From NCBI RefSeq assembly GCF_000247815.1, contig NC_021674.1, positions 13,963,562 to 14,027,561 of the forward strand: a stretch of DNA of 64,000 nucleotides, written 5' to 3'. The notes under the pieces were generated by a model. The model was given only the letters and a program-made list of their open reading frames with translations. It was not told the origin of the DNA and ran no database searches. Positions 12,918 to 26,000 of the stretch are shown piece by piece. Position numbers and translations under genes: made by a program. The DNA comes from Ficedula albicollis. Its lineage: Eukaryota; Chordata; Aves; Passeriformes; Muscicapidae. Position 1 is the first letter of the stretch, and every line of letters starts with the position of its first letter.

Positions 12918-13309
12918 GGTAAAATCAGACATGAGTCCTCCCTAAGAATCCTAACTCTGTTATATTTCCCTTCAAATTGAATGAAGGCTTTTGAATTTTC
13001 CAGTTCTTGAAGAAAAATAATTCCTTGATATTTTCCTGCTTTCACTATGCATTTTAGCATCTTCCCAAACATTCAAACTACTGAGACATTTAAATAGATG
13101 TATTTTGCCAGAAAATGTCAACTGCTTCTCAGTCAGAGTATCCAGGCAAGGTCTCATTTATTTTCTATTTGGACTGTCCAAGGACTTTCCAGAATGGATA
13201 CTAATGAACATGATTCATAGTGGAAAAACTAGTGTGACTTGGAAATGTTGGCATGGAGGTGCTGATCTAAGCTCCCTGGTAAAGTTTCAGTTTTAGTTAC
13301 CAAGACAAA

Positions 13310-13460
13310 ATCTTTTGGGTTTCGTCTGATTTTTTTGTTATTGTTGGATTTTTTGGGCTTTGTATTGTTTCTGGGGGTTTTTTGGTTGGTTTTTTTTTTG
13401 GGGTGGGGGCTGTTTCTCGTTTTGTTTTGTGGGAGTTTTGTTGTTGCTGTTGTTGTTTAA
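13310..13460. repeat. T/G-rich low-complexity tract
   Basis: This is an irregular tract of T runs broken by G and GG, including a GTT-rich end (GTTGTTGCTGTTGTTG). It could be the reverse complement of a decayed A-rich retroposon tail. No element body is evident beside it. Confidence 0.7.
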
Positions 13461-13863
13461 TTTGGCAAGGATTTAATGTTTTTATTTAAATTTTAGAATT
13501 TTTTTGTTTAATATGGTGCAACAACATTCCTGAAGTATGTTCTGGGAGAAGGATCTTCTTAAATAAAATGTCTAAAGATATGAAATAAACTTACGGGCTC
13601 TAATTATCAGAGACTTCTCTTGCTAAACATGGAACTTGAATTTCCCTACAGAAAACTCTTCCAGAATCCCACAGGTCTGAGGAGCAGCCTTGCTGTCTTA
13701 TTGCCAGCAGCTCTCCTACTTCTGCACAACTCTGGGTTCATGTTAATTTAGCTAATAGGTGTTCAGGAAAGCAGATTGGTTATTTTTGCTACATTTTTGG
13801 CCTACTCCTAAGCCTTAGTCAACTGGAACATGGCACTTCTTCTGGACTTCCGCTTACCCAACT

Positions 13864-13991
13864 TGTTTACTCTCCCAGAACTAATTAATGCTCCAGTTAC
13901 TAAATTAAAAAGCAGTCCTGTGCAGGATGTTTACTCTCCCAGAACTAATTAATGCTAAAGTTACTAAATTAAAAAGCAGTCCTGTGCAGGC
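13864..13991. repeat. 64-bp tandem duplication
   Basis: TGTTTACTCTCCCAGAACTA begins at 13864 and again at 13928. The two 64-bp copies differ at two bases in the middle (CTCCAG versus CTAAAG) and at the last base. Confidence 0.92.
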
Positions 13992-16900
13992 ACATACCTG
14001 GCAAAATCAATCTGACATGCTCTGCAGCAGCTATTGTCATCCTCAACCTGCACAGAAAGAGCTTAATTTGGAGTAGAGACAGTCAGAAGCAACACTAAGT
14101 CTCTCTTTTTCTGTTACTGAGTTTTCTGCTATTATTACAAGATGGATTTGTGAATCTTGATCCAACAAGGCCTGATTTGGGCATCACATTTATAGGAAGT
14201 TTGGTCTGATTGTGTTACCCTGTGCAAGCAAAAGAGGCTTCATGTCTACACCCTGAGGCACAATCCCCTTGAAAATTCATCATCAGTTATTTGTTCTTTT
14301 TGAAGGGTTTAAGCTAAAACATAATGCTTTGGTTCATCATTTGCTCTCAAACCCATCCTGTGTGCAGCCTATGGCAACTCAGCTGTGAGGATAAAGTACT
14401 TCTTGAACTAGAAGATGTCACAGAGGAAAAAAAAAACCACCATTACTGACCCTGGTTTTATTTTGGAGTAATTGGAGGGAGATATTTTTTTAATAGATAC
14501 TGGCAAACTCCCATTTTAAGAGCATGAACCATGACATGGATAACAGAGCTTGATGAGCTAAACCCTTAATGAGCTCTGGAGAGCATGGAAAGCTAAAGTT
14601 TTTAGGGTTGAGGGGATCCACCAGAGCTGACACTCCTGGAAACAAAAGTTTTCTGTCCATGGAATACAGGAGCTATCTACTGCTTGCTTCCTCACAAATT
14701 TGTAGAGAAAAATAGCCCTGAATCATGTATTTACTCAATTACTTAGTGCATTCAAGATTTTCTCTTTGTTGAGACTGTGGATCCCGTGATAGTTCCTAAG
14801 GACAAACGCTGCTGCTCTGTGACCTAGATACACAAGCACAAGCTTATTTCATAAACAACAACCAACCTGATGGATGATGCTAAAATCTCCCCTGTTTGCC
14901 CCTGTAGCCTAAAATGTGAGTCACGCTTTCCTTTGGCTCATTCAGATCACACTGAGTTACCTTTTGTATTTTACAAAAACTCAGAGGAGTTACTTGTGGA
15001 CAAGGGGTGTCTCTCTTTCTGTGGCCGGGGAAGGACCAGAAATCTTGGCTTGGTTGTAAGTCTCACCTAGAAATTTTGGCATAATGCAAAGACTTCACTT
15101 TCTTTAGCAAGTTACAACAACCTGGCAAATTCAACCCTCTTCAGCAGTAGCCATCAGGCTGCTTGGGCTAGCAAGTGGCTAACCCCTCCCATGTTCTCCT
15201 AAAATGAGCTTCACTAAGCCCCTGCTCATGAATCTCTGACGTTTTTCAGTGTAGAGCCAAAAGACATGGGAGAGAAGTGAGGAGGCAGGAATTGCAGGAT
15301 CACCTAAGGATGAGCAGCCTGTGTCTTCTGCTACTAAGAAAGCTGTTCAGCATTTCACAGCTTCTTCAGTTTTTCTTGCATTGTATGCTGCCTCATTTGA
15401 TATGCAAAAGGCTGGGCTTAAGTAAGTTTATTAAAGCTATTTTGAGGAAATGGTTATGATTCAGTGTAGTCAAAGCACTTGGAAATTGTATCTAGGCAAG
15501 AGTTGCTTTCTACCTTTCATTGCATCACTTGGATTAACCTGCTATTTATTTTTTGCAAGTGGACAAATGTGGATTTTTAGGATCTGCTGTGATATACGTT
15601 AAATACAGCATGCTTATAAAAGTATTTATTTGCATCCCTAAGGTGAAAGTGGTACACAGACCACTCTGTGTACCAAAATACATATTGAATAAGGTAAAAG
15701 TCTTCCTTTGGTAGCAAACACTCCAGGATATATTCTCAAGGTGCAACTCTATGGATATTAAATTCTAATTTACATTATAGGAACTTCTGTGTAACTTTCT
15801 GCATCTTAAGGCCAGGCTGTCAAAATAAGTGTGCTACTTAATGCATTTAAATTAGTCTATGCATTTTCTCTCAGGAAACAGAGAGCTACTGTTTAAAAAT
15901 GTTAAGGCAAAGTAACCAACATAAGAAAAGAAATTCAAAATTCAGCCTGTTATCCCAAAGAAGAAATGTGCAATCCCTGCAGCTCTGTGCAAGCTATGCC
16001 TTGTGTTCTAGACACAATAAGCAATGAAGGAAGACAGGGTGGCATTATTATAATCCATAAGCCTTTTGCTGCATCATCACTTGGTATTCTGCTTTTCCCT
16101 GACAAAGCTTATCTGTGGAAGAGATCTTCCACCTGCAGTTACTGTTGTCATCCCTCGCACAATTACAGAAACTGAAGGAAAAATTTATTATCCATGTCAG
16201 TTATGGCCAATGTCAAAGAGCAGAGATTTAATTACAGTTTTTCTACATTTCAGGGAAAGATAATCTGATCTCAGTCTTTTGCTAATGCTTGGGCAGAACA
16301 AAATTAAAAATAAAGTAAAAATCCTTAGAAAAAGAAGTTAGAAAATGTAAAATCAACTAAGTTAAAATTTAATTAAAATCAATAGCGTCCATATCAACAT
16401 TTTCTAAATTTTCTATTCAAAAAGTCCCAGAAAAACACGCTAATATTTGCATATTTTAATTGAAACACATCAGAGCACAAGAAAGAAGTCTCCCATAATT
16501 CTTTCTACGTGGTTCAGTATCCTGATGCTTGCTTTCTTTGATAAAATAAATTTGGGAGGAAAATGCATTTTGTCATTACTTGCTTTTGTTGAGCAAGAAT
16601 GAGCTTTGTGGTAATGAACTACTAGCAGAATATTTATTTGTTAACTGCATTGGTGTGAAGCCTACATTAAAGACTGAAGTATTTAATGGGAGAATCATCT
16701 TGCACATCATTTCAGTTCCCTGTTTTACAGCTGTCTAGACAGACAGAGAGAAAAAAGGGAATAAACTTGTCTGAATGTATGCTAAATGCTTTAATACCTG
16801 TCCCCAGTGACATATTGTTCAGATTACCTGAATTCATAAAACATGAAATGTGGGCAAATGCTTGTGTGAGTTCCCATTCTATTTTAGGAGGAAACTTTTA

Positions 16901-19900
16901 TCCAGTGTTCTGCCTTCCTCCATGCTAACAAAACAGATAAAACTAAGTGCATCCTAAATTAAGACAGCCTTTTTGTTTCTATAGATGTAGGCTCTCAAGT
17001 AGCCTCTCATTCATCCAAAATGAGATTTGAGGGTGAAATGCACAGTTCTCAAAGAAGGTCTCAGCCCGGTGATTAAAAAAAACAAAAAAGAAAAGAAAAC
17101 CACCAAACCTCTGCAATTGAAAGTGTTGTGAATTATCAAGGTTTTTTTTCTCAATTAGTAAGATTGTTTCTCAGTTGGCTTGCCCTGCTCTTAGACACTT
17201 TGCTGGGCTTCCCGTGCCATCACCAGAGCAAGAGCTGTGCCAGACAGGCTGGAGGTCCAGCGTCGCCCAGAAATATTTCCTTCCTCTGGATCATTAGGTT
17301 TTGCAAGGCAGCCCCACTCCAGGTCCTTGCATTGGAGGCACGAAGCTGATTATTGTGACTGGCAAACCTAGCAAGGCGCCTCAGAATTGATGGCCATCCT
17401 GTGGTGCAGAATTAATCCCATAATCTTTCTTTTTGTCTCCCGTGGGTATGTTCACTGCATGCTGAGGAGGCTGCTGTGCCTGCTTTCTGGCCAGCTTTTT
17501 GGCATTCATCTCAGGTGCTTCTGGGTGGGATTTTTCTTCCAAGAGGGAAGGATGGATGCTGGCAAAATCAAAAATTTTTCCTCAAAATCTGTCACTTCTT
17601 CAGTTTTCATCTCTTTCCTCCAGAAGATTCACTCTATTTGGAAATAAAGGAACTTTCAAGTTGTATTTTATTATGAGATTCATGTGCTTTCAAGGTAGAA
17701 TAAATTACTATCTAAGTGACTTTGTAAATATAAAAATGTATTTTTACTAATTAACATAATTCTTAAGGTGGCTGAGTGGTACATTTATTAAATTTACTTG
17801 CATATACCATGGAACCAAGAACTCAGAATTGCCAGTTCTAGTTACATTTTGCATTATCAAATATAATTCATACATCACTCATACATGGCAAAATATATGG
17901 CCTTTTCTCGTGTGATGTGCCAGGATATTGACCTGAATTAAATAATTATATTTTTTTTTATAAAATCAGTATATTCATTCTAATATCCCTAAATAATTTG
18001 CAAAAAATGTTCCTCTTTGTGTATTAGTTACAGGTTAACTCCCAAATGTCTCAATAGAATTCAGAATTTAAATGTACTCACTTGAAAACAGAACTGTAAA
18101 TACAAAACTAAGTTTTTTTAAGAAAAAAAAAGAAAAAAATAGGTATTTTCTAACTATAAAAAAGGTTTTTATAGGATTTTTTCATATTAATCTTGATGAA
18201 TGTATTTTAACTGTACCAGTGAGTGAATGCAAAAGGCATGACCTCCTTGAAATGTGCCCAATTTGCTCTAAATGGGATTTGCCTCAACATTTATTGTTGC
18301 CACTACTAAATATTGTTTGTAGAAAGAAGAAGTCTGGCACCAGCTTGGAAATGGCAATTCAATTTCAGGAGGATTTCAGGAGCACCTTCCCCTATTAATT
18401 TTATCCAGCTTTTCTGTTTATTTTAGGAATAATGCTTATGGAATTGACACGTTGCAATGAAGGAGTGTTTCCCATTGCTGTACAAATGCTGATATAACCC
18501 TCAGCATTTATGGAAAAACAAATGCTGAGATGAAGTCAAGACATTTATTTTCTAAGCAGGAGATGTTGATTCTCTGACAACATTATATTGCACAGCCTTT
18601 ATTTTTATTGTGCCAAATGATTGATGTGGATTTAATCATTACTTTGATGGCTTCTTTTCTCAGTGGAGAGGCAACTGAGCATTTTATCATTATTAGTGAG
18701 CTGCATTTTGATTTTTCTATCAAAGGCTCTGCTGGCCCTAATTCATCCCAGGTGTAAAACCAGAGATTCATTTTGCCCATTGTTTTGTGACCAAGCCAAG
18801 AACAATTTGCTCACGAAACGCTGTGAATATTTGTTGTGATTTCTAGAGCAGGAACCTGGTTTGGATGAAGACTTCCATATATGTGTATGATTTTTTTAAA
18901 ATAAGTAAGAGTGGTGTATCTTTTGTGACTAAACAATTCACCACATGGCAGAATATATATACTTATGTACTTAAATACTTCAATGTGTGCTGGTATATGC
19001 ATAGAGAGTAGTCTGGGAAACATTTAAATTGCTAGGATTTAGAATGGTAGACAGATACTGAGCCAGAAAATATTCTGAATGCTCAGGGAGCCAACACCAC
19101 AGATGGAAATTACAAATGGTTGTGAGAGAAATGCAGAAAGCAACTCTTGGTGTCTGTAACTTCCCCAGAGTAGTCAGGAGAAGGCTGGGAGCTGGGGACA
19201 GGGACAGGCTTTTGACTTTCCCAGTTTGGAATTCACCTCTGAGAGCTGCTGATGTCACTGTCTGAAGGAGGATGTTCAAGAGAACATTCCTGAAACAGTT
19301 ATGGGATAGCTCATTCACATGGAGAATATATTTTGTCCACCTCATGGGGTGCTTCCTCCTCTGAGGAGAAGAAATGCACATAATAAATAGGGGGTTTCTC
19401 AGCACAAACGCCAGGAATGATCTCTCCATTTTGTCTTGTGCTTAGAAGTTTCTTCACTAAAAGCAGGAATAATGCAGAATTTCATCTGGGGACAGAATTA
19501 AATCAGTTTTTGTTATTTGGAAGCATTGTTTACTTCTGTCTTGCTTTTCTGCTCAAGAGCACAAAGATTTGCATCTTTATCTGGAAATGTTTATCCTTTC
19601 TAGTGTAATTATGACGTGAAGGTGCTCATTAGACATGCCTAATCCCTTTGTCAATCTTATCTTTTATTTGGAATTAGGTTTTCATAGTGATGTTTTTCAT
19701 CTTTATTCCCCACATTTTTAATGCTTCTTGTGCTGGATTTTTAAGATTTATGCTTTTCCCATTTGTGCTGTGAGAAGGGGTGAGCACAACACAGTGAAAA
19801 GAACGTGCTTATTTATTATTTCTGTTTCCAATTAGATGAGGCTCTTTAGGAGAGCTGGCAGCAGCAGGGCTCCCTGGAGGATGGGGTGTTGGGTATTTCC

Positions 19901-20109
19901 TTTGTGGGATAAAGGGGCTTTGCAGCTTGGAGGGGCTGCAAGTGCTGGGAGAGTCAGAGGCCAGGGACGGATATGTGTCACTCCAGGTCTGCCCTGGAGA
20001 GCAGGGAGCAGCCTCAGGGGTCATGGACAGGATTTACAGGAGGTCTGAGCATAGCTTACTGCCACTACGAACAAGCCATTGAGGAACTTGGCCCTTCAGT
20101 GTTTAGAGA

Positions 20110-20463
20110 TGGACTGCACAAAAGAGGGGGACAAACTTTCCAACAGGGCCTGTCGCAACAGGACAAGGAGTAGTGGTTTTAAATTAAAAGAGGGTTGGTT
20201 TAGATTACATATAAGAAAGAAGCTTTTTTTACTGTTTGGGTGCTGAACCACTGGAATCATAAGAAAGAAGCTTTTTACTGTTTGGGTGCTGAACCACTGG
20301 AATGTGTTGCCCAGAGAGGTGGTGGATGAGCCATCCCTGGCAACATTCAAAGTCAGATTATTCTGGTCTCTGGCAACCTGGTCTAGTAGTTTTCTGTCTC
20401 TGAAGGTGGACTGGATGGCCTTGAAAAGTCCCTTCCAGCCTGGACTATTCAATGATTCTGTGA
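20110..20463 (+). mobile_element. CR1 LINE 3' end with an internal duplication
   Basis: The sequence has the usual CR1 3' order: ACAGGGCCTG, ACAGGACAAGGAGTAG, AAAAGAGGGTTGG, TTGCCCAGAGAGGTGGTGGA, TGGACTGGATGGCC and a terminal AATGATTCTGTGA. A piece of about 44-48 bp (AAGAAAGAAGC...ACCACTGGAAT) is duplicated in tandem at 20213-20257 and 20261-20303. The 5' limit is uncertain and could lie up to 70 bp further left. Confidence 0.82.
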
Positions 20464-22964
20464 ACTCCAAACCTCCAAAGGCACTGGATGTCAGGCTAGG
20501 GAGCATTTAAATCTTCTCAGTTCTCTTCCAATATCCTGTAAGGTTTTTCTGCTTTAAAGTTAATTATCCTAGTTGATATTCTAATAAAAGCTGCCCTTTT
20601 TGAGCTTAAAGCCCTTTCATCTTTCTTTGAGACATCCTGTGCAGAGGAAGGTCAAGACATACTGCCTCAAAACTCATGACTTGAGGTGCCCTCACACAGC
20701 CCTGTCCAGACTGTTTTGTCATTGCACTTTCACCACGTGCCACATCCTGGCTCCTCCATTCCCTGATCCTGACCCTGTGTAGGGGGACCCGGTGCTATAG
20801 ACTGAGGCTGGAGGCACATTTGCAGCAGAGGAGTAACCTCCAGGGAGGAACAGAGGATAGAGCCAAGAGGCAATGAGTTTCTGCAGAGAAAAGTAAATGG
20901 ATTTCAGTTCATCTGCGACAGCCATGTGCCCAGGCATAATTGACAACACAAACTGTTTATTTAAAAATAAGCTTGATTTTGCCTGTGTTTCTTGGTAGCA
21001 GAGACCTAAACACACTAACAAGTAAAGTGGCTTTTCACAAGCCTTCATCTGTCAGTCAAAGATCCTGTTTTATATTCCCAGGACCCAGAGTAGCTCTGAA
21101 TAGCACATTATATTTCCATCCTACTGTGGTGCCAGGCACTGTGCTTTCAGGGCAACAGATAACATGTTAACAGCTGAAACAGGCTGTAAAAATGAAGGGG
21201 GAATTGTGTCAGCAGTGGGCAATCACTCAGGTCTCCAGAGGGAGGGTCTCCTAATGGGATCTCAGCTAAGCACTGCACAGGCTTAACTCCCAGGCAGCAC
21301 CTTCCTGTGAACTGGACAGTCTCCAGGTTTCAGGCACCTTTCTCATACAGGGAGATTGATTTCATATTGATAAAAATCTGGGACGTATTTGTTCTTGATT
21401 TTGGTGTTGTGCAGTCAACATCAGTCCCAGAAATGTGACAGTAAGGCGTCCTTTTATCTGCACATGTAAGGATGCTTCTATTCCCTGTATTTTGTGAATC
21501 TGTTGGCAGAAAGCTGAAAGCTCTCTGCACTCAAATGGCAAAGCTCTCAGTTGCACGACTCCTTTGGTTCTCAGGAGAGTGAGTAATGGCAGAGCAATCG
21601 TTCTTTGGGGGGAGACCACCATTCTTTGAGGAAGACCCTCCAGGAACCCTCTCTTCCTCTTCTTGCTGTTATTCACTCTCAGTAGCCTTTTTAAAAATCT
21701 GCAGAGCTTACTCCAGCTCTTACTCCAGCACTGACCTTGTCTAATCGTATTGATTGTTAGTAACTGAAGGCTAATTAGGAAGCAAGTTGCTATGGCAATT
21801 CTTGAGTCATACATATAAAGAGAAAATACTGCTAAAACCACTAGTGCATGGTGACTATTAGCACAGTTAAACAAATTAAAAAATATAATTCATTCAGATG
21901 TATGCTGGAATTCAAATGAGGACCTAATATGCAACAAGGAAGTTTTCCCCTTGCTACCACATTTTCTTCTTTCATGGTGGCTTTTTTCTTTTATTTGTAT
22001 GTTGAACGAGTTATACATAATTTTAGGCCTAAATGACAAAGTAGGCTTTGGGTTGTTCTCCACCCCCCACCCAGCAGCCCACACAAAATATGTCACAACA
22101 AGTTTAATGTGACAGAAGAATGGCTCAGGCAGAGGGTAATAGGACTTGGAACCCCCAGATTTCTGGGTCATTTGTTCACATCCAGTCCGCATGTGTGTGA
22201 TGAATGTTTTATTTTCACATGGGTAGGCTGATGGCTCGCATACCATGAGAGGGTGATCTCAGCCTGTGCCCTCAGGAGATGGTGATTCATTGCAAGCTAA
22301 GGCTGCCACAGCTGGTTGTCAGCAGCAGCAGCCTCTTTTGGCCAGATTTTGAAATGGGGTCTCAGTGGGTGTCCACACTCCTTTGTGGGGCACTGTAGGA
22401 AGGTTTGATTGCTTTGGCTGTGCTGTGCCTCATCTGTGGATAAATGGAAGATTTTTGCCATCCACATCAATAAAGTCTTTTTACCTCACTTTTAGCTAAA
22501 TAAAGATAAAATCAGCTGCACTCTCCCCGTTTAATGGGAGCCTTCCTTCTTCTCCTTTGGCACCTTCCTAAGTAATCATGTCACTGACAAATCTGAGCTC
22601 TCCTAACAGGTCTCCATCTGCACATCTTTAAGGAGGAGGATGTAAGAGCCACAGCTATAGATGGGAGAGAGTCGTGTCCTGAGTTCGGGTCATAACTTGA
22701 ACTCCATGGGAGTTTCTCTGCCCCTCTCAGTCCTCAGTAGATGAAAGTGACTTAAATTGACTTTAGAACCACACAGGGAAAAAAGTGAGCAGAAGTGGAG
22801 TAATTTTGTAGCATTAATCTCTTTAAACAGGTCTCGTGGATAAATATTCTCTGTCTGGCTTCTTGGGACTTGCATGCTCACAGATGTTCATTCATTTAAC
22901 TGAAAATAAATTTATGAAAATATGAAGTTATGAAATTGCTTAGAAGTGTGTGCCAGTTGAAAAA

Positions 22965-23018
22965 AGACAACAACAACAACAAACAAACACACAAAAAAAA
23001 ACCACACCAAAAAAATCA
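22965..23018. repeat. CAA/A-rich simple tract
   Basis: (CAA)n changes to CAAA, then to A-rich sequence with CCACACC interruptions. It is low-complexity sequence only. Confidence 0.8.
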
Positions 23019-26000
23019 AAATATACAAGTACGTTTGAATTCATGAGGATCAACTAAATCTGAATCATCTGATGTGGGGCTTTGTGCAGTCCTGAAGTTA
23101 AATAGGTGCCACTGTCCTGACCCTGCCATTTTGAAGTACCAATTGCATGATTTCAGTAATTGAGCCCCCAGGGCAAAGATAAAAATTAAAACCCCACATA
23201 TTTAATCTGCTGAATAATCTGTCCTCATGAAAAGCATTCACTTGGAGCACAAGGGATTCACTTGGGGAATCTCTTAGCCAGAGCCACACTGCATCTTGGA
23301 ACTGATGGAAAGAGTTTAATGCAACCCTATTACCTTTGTGTAGAAGAACATGGTGTGTGCTGGTGCTGCTGGTTGCTTTCTGTTTGCTGTATCTTTTTCA
23401 TGGAAGAAAAATGCCCTTCTGTCCAGGGATCTGGTCCTAATTTGAGTAATTTCAAGACAAAGCATCTTGCAGAGGGAATTCTGATCATGTTCCATAATAT
23501 TATGTTATATTTGTTTCTTCATTTTGCTATGAAAATAATTCAAAATGCATGCTTTTTCCCCCATCTGGTGAAGAAAAAAACAGGATATCATTTTTCTTTT
23601 AGTTTTAATTCAGTATTTAGCATGCAAAAAACATTCCTTTAAATCTGGGCTAAATTACTGTCAAAGGATTGCTTTTAAGTCTGTGTGCTTCTGTGCTCTG
23701 TGTATTGAGCTGTGTGCTTTCTAGAGAAAACATTTATTCAAAATTGCAGGAAAATATGCACTCCTCTAAAATATAGAATGTTAATGTAAATACAGATCCA
23801 CTATTAAAACCAATGGATTTTCATTCCTTCTGCTGCAGAGTCTGAAATCTTCCTTAGTCTCAACTAAAGCAATGATACTTGTCAGAAATGATGGATTAAA
23901 TTTTCTTTATTTATTTTTAAAGTGTTTTTCATAAGCATGACTTTTCCAAATTGTAATTTTTGTGGTTTGGGATCTCTTCAGGAGTTGTTATTCCCCCTTA
24001 TCAGTAGTATTTTCTCAAAGGGTTTTACTGGAAGTACAAAAAGGTTTTGCCAGGCTTGCATGCTGTGAAAACACTGTAAGTTCCATTTTATTTACGTCAA
24101 TGCAGGAAGTCAGACAGAAAAAAATATAAGTATATGTAATACTGTTCAGCAAAGGAATAGACACAGCAACTTCTAAGGAAAACATGATTTATTTTTTATT
24201 CAAACCACATTTCTTTTTCAGCATCCTTCTTTAGTGCTGTGGCTAGGGGGGAATATTCCTCTTTTCTCTTGATGAAGAAGGAAAAGCTAATTCTAATAAG
24301 GCTTTTTGCATCATCTCTAGGTCAAACTTCCTTCTCTGCCCCAGCTATATATGACCCATGATCGTGGGGAGGAGAAGGGTTCCCAGGTAGATCAAAGTAC
24401 TCTGATATAGGGGAGCAGGTCGTTCCCAAGTGGCCAAGAATTGCCTCTGGGTTCTCAAGGGTTTTGCCTCATTCCTATGGAATGGTTCTTCCCGAGGGCT
24501 CCCCATCAAAGGGCTGGGTCCAGCCTGAGGATTTCCTTGTGGAAGCCCCACAAGAGCAGAAAGCCTTTGTTTGTTTAGTTCTTCTCCAGCGTGGGTTACA
24601 GAGCAGTGGTGGCAGCAGCCTCCTTATAAGTGGGGTGAGATGTGAAGAAAGGCAGCTGCTGCCTCCTTTCAGTGGGTAAGAACCATCCTGTGGCCATGGG
24701 TTTATTATTGTTATTGCTTTTATTGGAATATTGTGTATATACTCACACAAATACAGAGGCATACTATTATAGCGAATTTTGGCCCAAGATTTATGTCATC
24801 TTCCCTTCCCCCTGTTAGGACTTTCTTATCTGCATGCAGCCTTGCAGTGTTTGCTGATAAGGGTTGTAACTCAGGTGGAAGTATACGCTTTTCCAAGGCT
24901 TCATAGTGGACAGCTCTTCTGTTATTTTTAAAATAAGACTCTAGGTATTTGATTCAGGCTCCTTTTGCTGCCACTTGGCAAAAGGGTTAGGGATTGTGTG
25001 TAATTCCCATGTTTGCATGTTATCTCTGCATCCTCCAATACAGAACCTGCAGATTTTGGGTTAAGGGTAACTTTTTCTTCTCACGATGGTATCATAATTA
25101 GATGAATAAGTCTTGTTGCACACTTGTTATAAAGCTTTTGATTTAGTAGCTTCTTGGTGGTGCATATATTTTCTCTGGCAGTCTGTTGCAAGGCAGAGTT
25201 TTGGATTTAATTTTGGAAGCATAAAAGCATATAATTTTCCCTGGTTAGGCTATAAGTAATCATGCAAACATTTATGTGGTACCGTCTTAGAAGAGCCTGC
25301 TGCCAAAGCTCAAGGATAAGAGTTTGTAGGGTCAAGGCTTCAGTTAGACACAAAACATAAGAATAATGAGTAGCTTTTATGGAAGGGAAGAATGAATGCA
25401 AATAGAAAAGAGAAAAGGAAATCTCTATGCTGGAGAAGAATATTTCACAGGGAGAACTCTAACACTGAATAAGAGAAACCTATATCCTTTCAGGAGAACA
25501 TTTGAAAGATGTAGTACATGGTGCTGGCAGCTGTTGGATGATGTCTATATTCATAATTGGGCTTAACATTAGGCAATGCTAATATTTTTCTTATGATGGG
25601 TCAAGTCACGGAGATTTATTTTCACTGAAGTGGGTGTATGTACTATATGATTTGCTCTGGTAAATAATACTCAGTGTTCTGAGATGATTTTTAATGCAAA
25701 AATTGAGGAGTAAGAATGATTTTTTTTTTTTCTTTTAGAATTTCCTCTCTCAGCTAAAATGTTTAATTGTGCCTATCTGAGGCACTTGTTATTTTGGATA
25801 TTCCTGTTTCTGTAATGCATTCAAATTAGTAATGAACTGTCCTCCAGAGGACTCCAGTGAATGTGTGCTTCCTTAAAGCATTTCAAAACTGTCTGCTGAA
25901 GAATATGGGAGTGTCTGCTTCAGCGTGATCTGTTTGGAAAGGCTGTCACTAGACTTTGGGTTCTGGAAGCCACATGTTCTCCCAGTCCAAGACAGTCTGC

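Noticed and set aside
21362..21874. Minus-strand 170-codon frame in intron 2
   Set aside because: It has no recognisable motif and irregular composition; the length is possible by chance in 64 kb read in six frames.
24345..24770. Possible third LTR (GC-richer block with a minus-strand AATAAA near 24720)
   Set aside because: No TG...CA borders, target duplication or homology to the two clear LTRs could be established.
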